From assembly GCA_029258015.1 (NCBI GenBank), contig JARHZT010000048.1:1-12930 (forward strand): a stretch of 12,930 nucleotides of DNA, in the 5' to 3' direction. Source of the DNA: Malacoplasma sp. Lineage in GTDB: Bacteria; Bacillota_I; Bacilli_A; Mycoplasmatales; Mycoplasmoidaceae. Within the stretch, counting starts at the first letter, position 1; each line of letters opens with the position of its first letter. The notes beneath the pieces are model-generated. The model was not told the DNA's origin, ran no database searches, and worked only from the letters and a program-made list of their open reading frames with translations. Made by a program: the position numbers and the translations under genes. Of this stretch, positions 1 through 9,030 are shown one piece after another.

Positions 1-163
1 CCATAGCTCTTAAAGTGTTTGTGGCACCAACATTACCAGATCCTTGCTTTCTTAAATCAACATTTTTTAATTTAGATACAACCAAACCAAATAGAATTGT
101 TCCAAGTAAATAACCTATTAATGCAAATAGTAAGGTTAAACCAAATATTTTTAATCCTTGCAT
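1..163 (-). CDS. plsY: PlsY, acyl-phosphate:glycerol-3-phosphate acyltransferase (partial, N-terminal 54 aa)
   Basis: PlsY is a membrane enzyme that transfers an acyl group from acyl-phosphate to glycerol-3-phosphate, the first acylation step of phospholipid synthesis in bacteria lacking PlsB. The gene starts at ATG 163 and runs off the left edge. The visible part has one hydrophobic helix (about residues 5-29, with LTLLFALIGYLLGTILFGLV), followed by the family signature QGSGNVGATNTLRAM, the first conserved glycine-rich cytoplasmic loop of PlsY. It begins 3 nt after the miaB stop, so it is probably cotranscribed and translationally coupled with miaB; the Shine-Dalgarno match is weak (GGGAAAATGG, inside the miaB end). 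The identification rests on the SGNVGATNTLR motif, which is highly specific to the family. Confidence 0.9.
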   Translation of the reverse strand, partial: MQGLKIFGLTLLFALIGYLLGTILFGLVVSKLKNVDLRKQGSGNVGATNTLRAM

Positions 164-166
164 AAA

Positions 167-1609
167 TTAAACCATTTTCCCATTTAATGTAAATAATGAT
201 GCACTAGTTATTAATACTTTAACAATGTCACCTGGTTTGGCATCCCCTGTAAAATTAACTACTTTTCATTGCGGAGAATATCCTGAAATAACAGATTTAT
301 CTTTTTTAGATGGTCCATCTACTAGAACATCTAAAACTGTATTTACAAACTTTTGATTATTTTCTTTTGCATAAACTTTAACAAGTTCATTTAGTTTTTG
401 TAGTCTATCTTTTTTCTCTTCTAATGAAATACTATCTGGGATAACTGCAGCTGGTGTTCCATCTCTTTTTGAATAAATAAATGTGAATGCATTATCAAAT
501 TTAATTTTGTTATATAATTCAAGAGTTTTATCAAACTGCTCTTTTGTTTCATTAGGAAATCCTACTATTAAATCTGTAGTAATTGAACAATTGGGAATGT
601 TTTTTCTAATATATGAAACTAAATCTACATAATCATCTATTTTCATAGGTCTATTCATTTTTTTCAATATAGTTTCGTCCCCACTTTGAATAGGTAAGTG
701 AATGTGTGGCATAATATTAGGATATTTTTTCATAATATCAACAATTTCTTTTGTAAAATTTCATGGATTACTTGTTGTAAATCTAACTCTTTCTATTCCT
801 GTTTTTGCAACCTCTTCTAATAGATTTACAAAAACATATTTATCATTAGATTCAAAATCAATTCCATATGAATTAACATTTTGACCTATCAAAGTAACTT
901 CTTTATACCCTTCTTCAATCATTGCATTAACTTCATCCAAGATATCTTCTTTTTTTCTACTTCTAATTTTTCCTCTAGTTAATGGAACTATACAATATGT
1001 ACAAAACTTGTCACATCCATACATTACATTAACAAAACCTTTAAGGTTGTTTTCTCTTTTAGAAGGAAGATTTTCAATAACATCACCTTCATGAGATCAA
1101 ACTTCTACTACAAGATTTTTTTCAAATATCACTTGTTCTAAAACATTTAAAACACGATGAATGTTATGGGTACCAAATATAAAATCAACTTTATAGTTAG
1201 ATTTTAAAATTCTATTAACTACAGCTTCTTCTTGAGCCATACATCCACACATTCCAAAAATAAAATTTGGATTATTTCTTTTAATTCTATCTAAAACACC
1301 AATATCAGCAAACACTTTATCTTCAGCATGTTCTCTAATAGCACAAGTATTTAGCAAAACTAAATCAGCATCATTTACATCTTCGGTGTATTCATAACCA
1401 ATCATTTCAATGATACCCATCATAGTTTCTGTATCTCTGACATTTGATTGACAACCAAATGTTTTAATATGGTATTTTTTTCCCTTTCCATAGTTTGTTA
1501 AATTAATAGGCACTAAAAACCCATCTTTTATAACATCAGCTTTTTTAATTCTTTTTCTTGCGTCTCTATTATTGGGCAAGAAGTATTTTGATAAATCTCT
1601 TTTTTTCAT
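167..1609 (-). CDS. miaB: MiaB, tRNA-2-methylthio-N6-dimethylallyladenosine synthase (480 aa)
   Basis: MiaB is a radical-SAM methylthiotransferase that converts i6A37 to ms2i6A37 in tRNAs reading UNN codons, stabilising codon-anticodon pairing. Seen in the translation: an N-terminal UPF0004 domain with the three auxiliary-cluster cysteines in FGCQSN (C53), LNTCAIRE (C89) and GMCGCMAQ (C123 by alignment); the radical-SAM motif YGCDKFCTYC (C199, C203, C206, CxxxCxxC); PHIHLPIQSGD and a C-terminal TRAM-like domain (about 415-480). About 45 residues precede the domain, as is usual for Firmicute-type MiaB. Three in-frame TGA codons (761-763, 1097-1099, 266-268) encode Trp, so the gene is intact under genetic code 4. 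The start at 1609 has no clear Shine-Dalgarno sequence. The sister families MtaB and RimO are less likely given the sequence around the cluster motifs. plsY follows directly. Confidence 0.95.
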
Positions 1610-1676
1610 AATTATTAATTAATTATAATATACTATTATTAATGTTATTTAATACTTATATAAAAGAGTGGGTTAG
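1610..1676. promoter_or_regulatory. Divergent intergenic region between miaB and a lipoprotein gene, with a shared palindromic -10
   Basis: The 67-nt gap holds ATTATAAT at 1622-1629, which reads TATAAT on both strands (1624-1629 plus, 1622-1627 minus). It could serve as the -10 of both genes. On the minus strand it lies only 12 nt before the miaB ATG, leaving almost no leader. On the plus strand it would give a leader of about 40 nt. A second plus-strand candidate, TATAAA, lies at 1658-1663. I see no good -35 for any of them. The lipoprotein ribosome site is a weak AAAAGAG at 1662-1668. In sequence this AT-rich, TATAAT is expected by chance fairly often. Confidence 0.35.
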
Positions 1677-2477
1677 ATGAAAATTAAATTTTTAAAATAT
1701 ATTTTACCAGTTGCTACAATAGCAGCTGTACCAGCTATTGCTGCTTCATGTAGTTCTGTTTATAACACTAAATTAAAAGAAATTACATATACAAGTTGAA
1801 AAGGTAATGGTGCATCAAGCACTTATTCTTCTTTAAGCACAGTTAATGTTTCTGTTAAAGATGCTATTTATGGTTCGAACTACAATAATGGAAATTATAT
1901 ATTTATATATGGAACTGTAGGAAGTGAAAGTAAATCTGCAATGGCTGATTTATTATATGGACCAGTAGGTAATGATGGAACTGGTAATGTTGTGGTTGAT
2001 ATGGATAAAAAATTAAATTTTGGTTCTAGTGTTTTTTTTAAACAATTTTTTAATGAAGAAAATGGACTGGGATCTAAAAATTCATTACTAGGATTTAATG
2101 TTGGATTATTAATGTTCATTGACTTTGCACCATATAACCCTGATGCAGCAACTGTAAATGGTTTATCTGGTTCTGAATCACCTTTAGCAAAATATACTCA
2201 ACAAGAAGTATTGGATGAATTGAATAAAGGTACTGATGGAAGTTATACTATGGATAATTTACCAGATTCAGCAAAAGCCAAAATAAACACATACAAAAGA
2301 AAAGATAAGTCTGCTATTGAATACAGACGTCTTGTAGATTACATAAAACAAATTAGACCACAAGCTGGTCAAACTGATGGAATAATAGCTTTTAAAAAAG
2401 ATAAAGATCCTAAAAACTATTCTATAAGTGATTATAGTAGTCTTCATAATCAATTAATTGATTATTACAAAAGTTAG
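1677..2477 (+). CDS. Putative surface lipoprotein, unrecognised family (266 aa)
   Basis: Seen: a Lys-containing start (MKIKFLKY), a hydrophobic stretch with many Ala, and a lipobox-like AIAAS-C with the modifiable Cys at residue 25. This matches mollicute prolipoproteins, so the mature protein is expected to be lipid-anchored on the outer face of the single membrane. The mature part is Ser/Tyr/Asn-rich near the N-terminus, then contains a hydrophobic segment (about 137-152, LLGFNVGLLMFIDFAP) and a charged Lys-rich C-terminal third ending in YYKS. I recognise no domain. One in-frame TGA (Trp, about residue 42) interrupts it under the standard code. It is transcribed alone, converging on the 619-aa lipoprotein gene, and ends just before a strong terminator hairpin. 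The start is fixed by the signal peptide. Confidence 0.85.
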
Positions 2478-2487
2478 TAATATTTTT

Positions 2488-2529
2488 ATCAAAAAAAAGA
2501 AGAAACATCTGTTTCTTCTTTTTTTTGAT
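2488..2529. terminator. Bidirectional rho-independent terminator between two convergent lipoprotein genes
   Basis: A 19-bp perfect inverted repeat (2488-2506 and 2511-2529) encloses the 4-nt loop ATCT. The GC-containing core is GAAGAAAC/GTTTCTTC, flanked by eight A on the left and eight T on the right, so both strands give a hairpin followed by a U-tract. It starts 10 nt after the stop of the plus-strand lipoprotein gene and abuts the stop codon of the minus-strand one (2530-2532). Confidence 0.9.
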
Positions 2530-4389
2530 TTAGAACATCTCAGGGTATTTTCCATAAATCTCATTCATTTCTTCAGGAGTTAGGTCGTTGTAAAATGCTA
2601 TGCCGCTATCTAAAGTTTCTGTTTTAATTTTAAATGAGCTTAAATATTGTCCATTAACAAATTCAAATGCTTTGCCTTCAGGTTTAGTACTATTAATAAC
2701 AAATTTATCTTTAAATTCAAAACCTTGTCTTAAAAAAACATCAAAAGTTAAAATAGCTTCTTTATACATGTTTGTGTCAGAAATTTTTTCAGCAGTTTTA
2801 AATACTAATTTAACACCATTAAAAAAACGAACATTTTGGGACATTTTAGTAGCTCACTCAAGTCTTCTATGAAAAGCTTTTAAAGTATTAGGCATTTTTA
2901 AATTATTATTTATTATGTTTACAAGATTATTTATATCTTCATTTTCTCTTCCCATAAAAAAAGGTGATTTTAAACCATTTCCTCTTAGTCATGAATCAGC
3001 AAAAGATAATATATCTGCATTATTTTTTGATTCAATTAAATAAGCATTTTTAACTTTTAGTTGAAAATCTTTTATAAATTGCTCATCACTATTTTTTCAT
3101 CCATATTCATATGTAACTATGCTATCATCATTTTTTATTACATTTGCTTCTATTTGATATAAACCATTAAATCATAATGAATTTGGATCTCTAATATTCA
3201 TAGATACTTTTAGTGAAATAAGTTTTTCACCTTTTTGAATACCCAAATCTTTAGCAGCATTACCATTTAATAATTCAGCAAGCACAATATCAGTATCCAT
3301 TGGAACATCTACATTATCATTTATTCAACCTAATTTTTTAAGAATGTCTTTGTTTGTAACAACCTCGAACATACTATCATCTAATTCTTTTGTATTTTTG
3401 TAAATTCCTTTATGATTTTTTGCAAAAACTAATTTATTGAATTTTACATCTAATACTTTTTCTTCTATTTTATGTGAGCTTAAATCAAAAATAACAGTTA
3501 AGTCTTCAGTTGTATCTTCAAAAAAATTTGATGCACTAATTTTTAATACTAAGTCTAATTTTAATGAAATCAAATCTATTGGAATTGCTAATAATCTTTT
3601 GTTTGGATCATTAGGATTAAAATCACCATCTATTCCATTTTGTGCATTTGCAAAAGTGCTAGGTTTTGAATTATTTTCAACCACTTCTAATGGAATAAGT
3701 ATGAAGTCTTTTCTAAGTGAATATGGATTATCTTGTAGTGTTACAATTTTAGCTTTTACATTGTTAGATATCTTAATAGTTTTAGATGTATCAGTTAATT
3801 CCATACCAGCATTTTTTAATATTGAACTTATGTTTTTTTCTAATATATCTTTTAAACTATTTTTGGCATCCAATATTATTTGACTATCTTTTGAAAAATT
3901 ATCATAACCATTTCAGAATTTTAATATTGAAGAATCATTGTTTATTCATGAATGAACAGTTTCTGCTCCACTAATTAATGAATTTTCACTTCATTGTTCT
4001 TTTAATGATATATCTATATTCATTTTGTCAAAAACAGAAGGTAAAAATCTATCATAGTTATTAATAAATAATGATTTATTTTTGCTCAATATATTTTTTA
4101 AACTATTAATCATCTCACTTGAAGTACCCTTACCATTAGACACCAATGCATGGTCAACATTCAATTTTATGTCTTTATTTATTGATAATTTAGCTTTATT
4201 CCCATTTCCAAAAATTGGAAATGAAGGTTTTTGCTCTCCTTGGTTTCCGTCAGGTTGTTGTGGTTTCGATCCGTTTGGATTTACAGAAGAACTATTACAC
4301 GATGTAACAATAACAGGTGTAGCTATTAATGACATAGATAAAACACTAATAAAAAGTACCCTTCAAATTTTTCTACTTTTAATCTTCAT
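2530..4389 (-). CDS. Putative large surface lipoprotein, unrecognised family (619 aa)
   Basis: Seen: MKIKSRK start, hydrophobic core, and lipobox-like VIVTS-C with Cys at residue 31, followed by a Ser/Asn/Pro/Gln/Gly-rich linker (about residues 32-65, including PNGSKPQQPDGNQGEQKP) typical of the flexible stalk of mycoplasma lipoproteins. The long ectodomain alternates predicted beta-rich stretches (for example AIPIDLISLKLDLVLKIS) with polar segments. I recognise no catalytic motif. Nine in-frame TGA codons encode Trp, so the gene is continuous only under code 4. AAAGG at 4397-4401 is a good ribosome site 7 nt before ATG 4389. The linker uses more GC-rich codons than the rest. It is probably transcribed on its own, between the tRNA terminator at 4443 and the shared hairpin at 2488-2529. 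Adhesin or nutrient-binding roles are possible, but nothing here decides. Confidence 0.85.
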
Positions 4390-4442
4390 AATTTAACCTT
4401 TCATATGTCTATACTTAATTTTTACATATAAAATTTAAAAAT

Positions 4443-4471
4443 AAAAAAAGAAATAACAAAGTTATTTCTTT
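4443..4471 (-). terminator. Rho-independent terminator after tRNA-Trp
   Basis: Stem AAAGAAATAAC (plus strand 4447-4457) pairs with GTTATTTCTTT (4461-4471) around an AAA loop. On the minus strand the hairpin runs into a T-tract at 4443-4449. It lies 9 nt beyond the tRNA 3' end and would end the upstream operon before the 619-aa lipoprotein gene. Confidence 0.8.
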
Positions 4472-4480
4472 GATTTTAAT

Positions 4481-4554
4481 TGGCAGAGGCAGTAGGAATC
4501 GAACCCACACACGCAGTTTTGGAGACTGCAGTTCTACCATTAAACTATGCCTCT
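4481..4554 (-). tRNA. trnW(cca): tRNA-Trp, anticodon CCA
   Basis: A full 74-nt cloverleaf can be folded by hand. The acceptor stem AGAGGCA/TGCCTCT has 7 pairs; the D stem GTTT/GAAC has one G-U pair; the anticodon stem GCAGT/ACTGC encloses loop CTCCAAA, giving anticodon CCA. A 4-nt variable region is followed by T-stem GTGGG/CCTAC and loop TTCGATT. Discriminator G73 (the usual bacterial tRNA-Trp identity base) is followed by an encoded CCA end. It reads UGG only or mainly; a tRNA-Trp(UCA) for UGA must exist elsewhere in the genome. The loop carries A36-A37-A38, the signature for MiaA/MiaB modification at A37. It lies 18 nt after the 224-aa gene in the same direction and is probably cut from the long transcript, since no convincing promoter sits before it. 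Confidence 0.95.
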
Positions 4555-4572
4555 TTTTTTTCCTAACTCATA

Positions 4573-5247
4573 TTATTTATTTCATTTAACTTTTTCTTTT
4601 TTTATCATTATCCTAGTTTCAGTAGGCATTAGATCTATAGGTAAATAAGGGTATTTAGAATTGAAAAAATTTATTATTAATATTGCTTCTTCTAGTGTTA
4701 ATTTTTCAAATAAAACGACTGGATTTTTATCATATAAATCTATAATATCTTCTTTATTTACACCTGATATTTGATTAAAATTTTCTTTTAAAAAAAATAA
4801 ATAATCTTGAAAAAAATCAACCATCACATTATTATTTCATTCATTGGAGTGTGGTAAAAATAATTCATAAAACTTATTTGTGTAGCTAAAAATACAAATT
4901 CCTTGTTTTTCTCTCTTTTTCACCACTATAAATAAATCTCAACTATCATTTCGATATAATTCCCTTTTTAATTCTAGTGCTTCATTCTCTGATAAACATA
5001 AGAAAAATGTATACGGTAAAAAGTTTTTCAAGATATTTTTAATTGTTCTTTTATTCAAAATAAATGGTTGCATATATTTTATTTGTAAATAAGAAATAAA
5101 ATCTACTGCATCATGAATTGAATCATTTCTTATTTTCTTGATTGATAAATAATATGGTCTTTTGTCTATATTTAATCTATTGTTTAATTTTATAATTTTG
5201 TTTTTATTTTCTTCTTTTATAAAAAAATTTGTTTTTGCATCATTCAT
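4573..5247 (-). CDS. Hypothetical protein (224 aa), unknown family
   Basis: I do not recognise this protein. It is continuous from ATG 5247 to TAA 4573 when TGA is read as Trp (three such codons, including one in the C-terminal KWNK). It is Asn/Lys/Phe-rich and has no signal peptide or clear membrane helix, so it is probably cytosolic. Two more hydrophobic patches are visible: KNFLPYTFFLCLSENEALEL (about 71-90) and the LTLEEAILIINFF region (about 188-200). The pattern of predicted beta strands (DLFIVVKKREKQGICIFSY, about 104-122) and helices suggests a small alpha/beta domain. It starts 18 nt after ymdB in the same direction and is followed by tRNA-Trp, so it is probably the last protein gene of the operon. 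The ribosome site is weak (AAAGATG). Confidence 0.75.
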
Positions 5248-5265
5248 ATTAGTTACATCTTTATA

Positions 5266-6066
5266 TTATGGATTTTGAAATATGTATATAGGTTCTATAT
5301 CTACAATCTCTTGATTCTTTTCATCAAAACTTAAAACAACAGCACAAAATTGATATAAACCAGTTTGTTCTTCTAATCTAAAAAAATCTTGTTCTTCTTT
5401 AAACATAGATATTATACTTTCAGGTTTGGCTCCTATTACTCCATCAGCTGCACCTGTCATACCAACGTCTGTAATATATGCTGTATTGTCTTTTATTCTA
5501 TAGTCATTTGTTTGAACGTGAGTATGTGTTCCAAGGATAGCATCCACTTTACCTTGAAACTCTAAAAAGAAAGCATTTTTTTCACTTGTTGTTTCTGAGT
5601 GAAAATCAACAATATGAAAATCAGTTTTTTCATATTTATCAATAATTTCATGTAGAGCATGGAAGGGGTTTGTTTGCCATTCTTTGATCATAACAGTTTT
5701 GCCAAGCAAATTAGTTATTCTAAAAGTTCAATTTTTTATTTTAACAATTTTTGTTCCAACGCCAACTTTAGATTCTTCTAGTTCACTTTTTAAGTTGTAT
5801 GGTCTAATGATGTTTTTCTTTTCTTCAAGAATTTCATATATGTCTTTTTTGTGTCACGTATGATTTCCCATTGTAAAAAAATCAATACCATTATTTAATA
5901 AAAAATTATAATCTTCTCAATCCAAACCTCTACCTTTTGTTGTATTTTCAGCATTTGCAATTGTGTAATCAATATTATATTTTCTTTTTATCTCATCAAT
6001 TTCTAATTCAATTGCTAACTTCCCCATAGTACCAGAAATATCACCTATAAATAAAATCCTAATCAT
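5266..6066 (-). CDS. ymdB: YmdB-family metallophosphoesterase, 2',3'-cyclic nucleotide phosphodiesterase (266 aa)
   Basis: YmdB is a soluble dinuclear metallophosphoesterase; the Bacillus subtilis enzyme hydrolyses 2',3'-cyclic nucleotides and affects RNA-degradation products and biofilm development. Metal and active-site residues are all visible: D9 in FIGDIS, E40 and N41 in NAEN, N68 and H69 in MGNHTW, H156 in VDFHSE, and H181/H183 in GTHTHVQ. Spacing matches the family, as does the length. It has three TGA-Trp codons and one TGG-Trp (5677-5679), the only UGG-Trp codon I found in the window. ATG 6066 lies 2 nt after the helicase stop, and its weak ribosome site is inside the helicase end. 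In this organism a role in RNA turnover is the likeliest inference. Confidence 0.93.
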
Positions 6067-6068
6067 AA

Positions 6069-8267
6069 TTAATTCAACTTTCTATAGATTGATTTATGAT
6101 TCTTCAATAACCTTTTTGTACCAACACTTTTTTTCTTAAAGGCTATTTTAACAGTTCTATCATCAACATCAACAACCATTCCTTGACCAAATAGTGTATG
6201 CATTAATCAATCACCTATTTCATATTCTACATTATCAGTTCTATAGTTATCATTATAATTTACTTTAGATTCATTAACTGGTGTGAAAATACTTCTGTTT
6301 ACTGACTCATCATTTCTGCTACTTGATACTGTCATAGTGATATCATCATTTTTTAATTCTCTAATAAATCTTGATGGTGTTTTTGGCGTTCTTCTTGAGT
6401 CAAGAAAATTAACTCCACCACTTGAAAGTATGTATAAATTTTCTTTAGCTCTTGTAATCGCTACATAAGCTATTCTTCTTTCTTCTTCTATTTCACCAGA
6501 ATCAATTGATTTTTGAGCAGGGAAAACACCTTCATTAAACTGAATTAAAAATACAACTTTAAATTCTAAACCTTTAGATATATGAACTGTCATTAGTGAT
6601 ACAAAGTTTTTATTCTCTTTTGATTCTTCATCTAATGATGTAAGTAATGCTATTTCTTGCAAGTATTCATCTAAGGTTGCATTAGGTTTTCTGCTTTCAA
6701 ATTGATAAATAGCATTTTTTAATTCGTCTACATTTTCAATTCTATTTTCTTCTTCATTTTGTATTAGCATTTCTTTATATTTTGTTTTTTCTATTACATC
6801 ATCAAGCAAATTCAAAATTGTAGTGTATTCTTTGTTTTTAAAGTAACTTATTAAGTTATAAAACTCTTTTACTGAAGCTTTTGTTTTAGGACCTAAAAAA
6901 TGAATATTATCAGCATTTTCAAATACTTCAAAAACACTAATATTATTCTGAACAGCATATTCTTTTAGTTTTAAATATGTTGCCTCGCTAATACCTCTTT
7001 TTGGTACATTATATATTCTGGATAATGATATTTCATCATTATTAGATATAACCTTTAGAAAAGAAATTAAATCTTTAACTTCTCTTCTTTGGAAAAACTT
7101 GAATCCACCATATATATGATAAGGAATAGAACTATATGTTAATTGTTGTTCTATATTTCTTGATACATAATTTTGTCTATATAAAATACATATATCTTTA
7201 TATTGATATCCTTCATTTAATAGTTTTTTTATTTTTGCAGCAACATATCTTGATTCTGTATCTTGATCTGGTGCATCATAATAAACTACTTCTCCATCAA
7301 ATTTAGATTCTGTATATAAGTTTTTTTCAATTCTATTAAAGTTATTTTTAATAAGCTTGTTTGCAGTATTCAATATTTTTTTTGTAGATCTATAATTTTT
7401 TTCTAAAACAACTGTTTTTACATTTTTAAAAAAATCTACATATTCATTAAAGATATCATCATATGCACCTCTTCAAGAATATATCATTTGGTCTGGGTCT
7501 CCAACTGCAAAAACGTTGTCTTTTGTTAAAGATAATAATTTAATTATTTCTAGTTGGTCAGAGTTTGTATCTTGAAATTCATCTACTAAGATATAGTCAA
7601 ATCTATTTTGTCATTTTATTTTCACATTTTGATTAAATAATAATAATTTAAGAGTGTATTTTATTAAATCATCAAAATCTAGCATATTATTTTTCTCTAA
7701 ATATTGAACATATCTTTTGTAAACAACAGAAACTATATTCTTTTTATAGTTATTGAAATCAGCTGTAATAATATCTTCTAATTCTTCATAGCATTCTTCA
7801 AATGGTGTTTCATTAGATTTTAATTTAGATATATATGAAAGACAATTTTTGTAACTTAATGATGACTTATCGAATTTGTATTCATTATATAAGTCTCTTA
7901 GTAAAACTAATTGATCTTCATTATCAATGATATTGAAATTACTTTTTATATTAGTTAAATTTAAGGAATCTATGTCTTCTCTTAAAATTCTTAGACAAAT
8001 CCCATGGAATGTCCCGATGTAGGGAAAAGATGCATTAGGAATCAAACTATTAATTCTTGTTTTCATTTCATTAGCAGCTTTATTTGTGAATGTAAAACCT
8101 AGTATTCTTTTAGGATCATATCCTAAATCTAATACTAGGTATACAACTCTATAAGTCAATACAGATGTTTTACCACTTCCTGCACCAGCAACAACTAATA
8201 GTGAATCACCATTGTATGTTATTGCTTCATGTTGTTTTTCATTGAATTTATCATATCTATCTGTCAT
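6069..8267 (-). CDS. pcrA: PcrA/UvrD-type superfamily 1A DNA helicase (732 aa)
   Basis: This is an ATP-dependent 3'-5' DNA helicase for nucleotide-excision and mismatch repair and for removing recombinase and replication-transcription blocks. Motifs in order: Q motif FNEKQHEAI (8-16), Walker A AGAGSGKT (27-34), Walker B VDEFQDTN (228-235), motif III GDPDQMIYSWRGA (256-268), TVHISKGLEF (560-569) and motif VI EEERRIAYVAITRAK (594-608). The C-terminus has the PcrA-type tail with HTLFGQGMVVDVDDRTVKIA (about 686-705), which in PcrA forms the Tudor-like RNA-polymerase-binding domain. The Met in motif III, where Ser or Thr is usual, is a small oddity. Three TGA-Trp codons include the one in YSWRGA. 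The start overlaps the RDD gene stop by one base (TAATG), with AGGAG upstream, indicating translational coupling. Confidence 0.95.
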
Positions 8268-9019
8268 TATTCATCTCCTATAACATCATCAATATTTATT
8301 TCACCTGGTAAATTATATTTAATTTTATTTTTTTTATTTTTGTAATGTAAATGAACCTCTGGTTCATCACTTCCACTTACATCTACCATTTTAATAACTA
8401 CAGTATTTGAAATATGATCTGTAAATGTTCTTTTTCTACTAAAAAAGATAACATTTAATATTATTAATGAATTAACAATCATTAATACTGAAAACAATGA
8501 ATTAAAAATAATTGCAATAGGATTTACACTATTTGCTATTTGTTCTGTATTCAAAATATTTTTAATATATTCTCTAGTTAGTTCTGGAGTTGTTAATGAT
8601 AATATTCCTAACAAAATAAAAATAATAGCATATGAAACTATGGTTATAGATTCTCTTAATATTAACTGAGATAAAAACACAAAATCTAAATGCTTTAGTC
8701 ATTTTCTTGAAGTTAGTATTTTTAAATTAACACTGTAAATCCTTATTTTAAACATCTTAGAAAAAATTGTGTAACCACCACTTAAAAATGGAACAAAAAT
8801 AAAATAAATTAGTAATAAAGATCCAAAAATCATTGTGATTAATGCAAACTTTCACATTGGAAATGTGTCTATTTTTTCATCTTTAAAAATAGCAAAAAAT
8901 AAACCAGTAGCAAACAAAATTACTACTAATAAATCCAAGAATCTTGTGCTAATTCTCGATAAAGCACTAGCTAAGTTATATTTTTGTTTGTTAGATGATT
9001 TATTTTGATTAGATGACAT
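8267..9019 (-). CDS. RDD-family integral membrane protein (250 aa)
   Basis: The RDD family consists of small multi-helix membrane proteins; a few act in ion transport but most have unknown function. Seen: a polar N-terminus (MSSNQNKSSNK), then SRISTRFLDLLVV, which fits the RDD pattern of Arg and Asp at the start of helix 1 (about 25-45). Helix 2 is at about 57-79 and is followed by GGYTIFSKMFKIRIYS, corresponding to the family's G-x-T-x-G-K-K-x-x-G-I-R-V loop but degenerate. Helices 3 and 4 lie at about 124-142 and 167-193. The C-terminal tail of about 55 residues is charged and probably cytoplasmic. Two TGA-Trp codons. It starts 11 nt after the glycosyltransferase-like gene with a GGAG ribosome site, and its stop overlaps the helicase start. 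The family call is by pattern and not certain; four membrane helices are clear. Confidence 0.7.
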
Positions 9020-9030
9020 TTAAACTCCAA

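Noticed and set aside
702..884. Plus-strand open frame inside miaB
   Set aside because: It is antisense to conserved MiaB coding sequence, lacks a ribosome site and its translation resembles no protein.
167..1609. miaB as a frameshifted or broken pseudogene in three pieces
   Set aside because: The breaks are all TGA codons in one frame at plausible Trp positions; the gene is intact under genetic code 4. The same applies to the apparent breaks in the helicase, lipoprotein and glycosyltransferase-like genes.
1895..2119. Minus-strand open frame within the 266-aa lipoprotein gene
   Set aside because: It is antisense to a frame with a clear lipoprotein signal peptide and has no ribosome site.
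3437..3883. Plus-strand open frame of 148 codons opposite the large lipoprotein gene
   Set aside because: The minus-strand frame is continuous over 619 codons under code 4, has a signal peptide and a ribosome site; the opposite frame is a shadow of Lys/Asn/Ile codon usage.
4481..4554. tRNA-Gly(UCC) reading of the tRNA gene
   Set aside because: Placing the stem GCAGT/ACTGC gives a 7-nt loop CTCCAAA with U33 and anticodon CCA; discriminator G73 and A36-A38 also fit Trp. A UCC anticodon would need a shifted, weaker stem.
4552..4562. T-run next to the tRNA as a phase-variation tract
   Set aside because: It is only eight T, not in a coding region or between promoter boxes of a surface gene, and such runs are common in this sequence.
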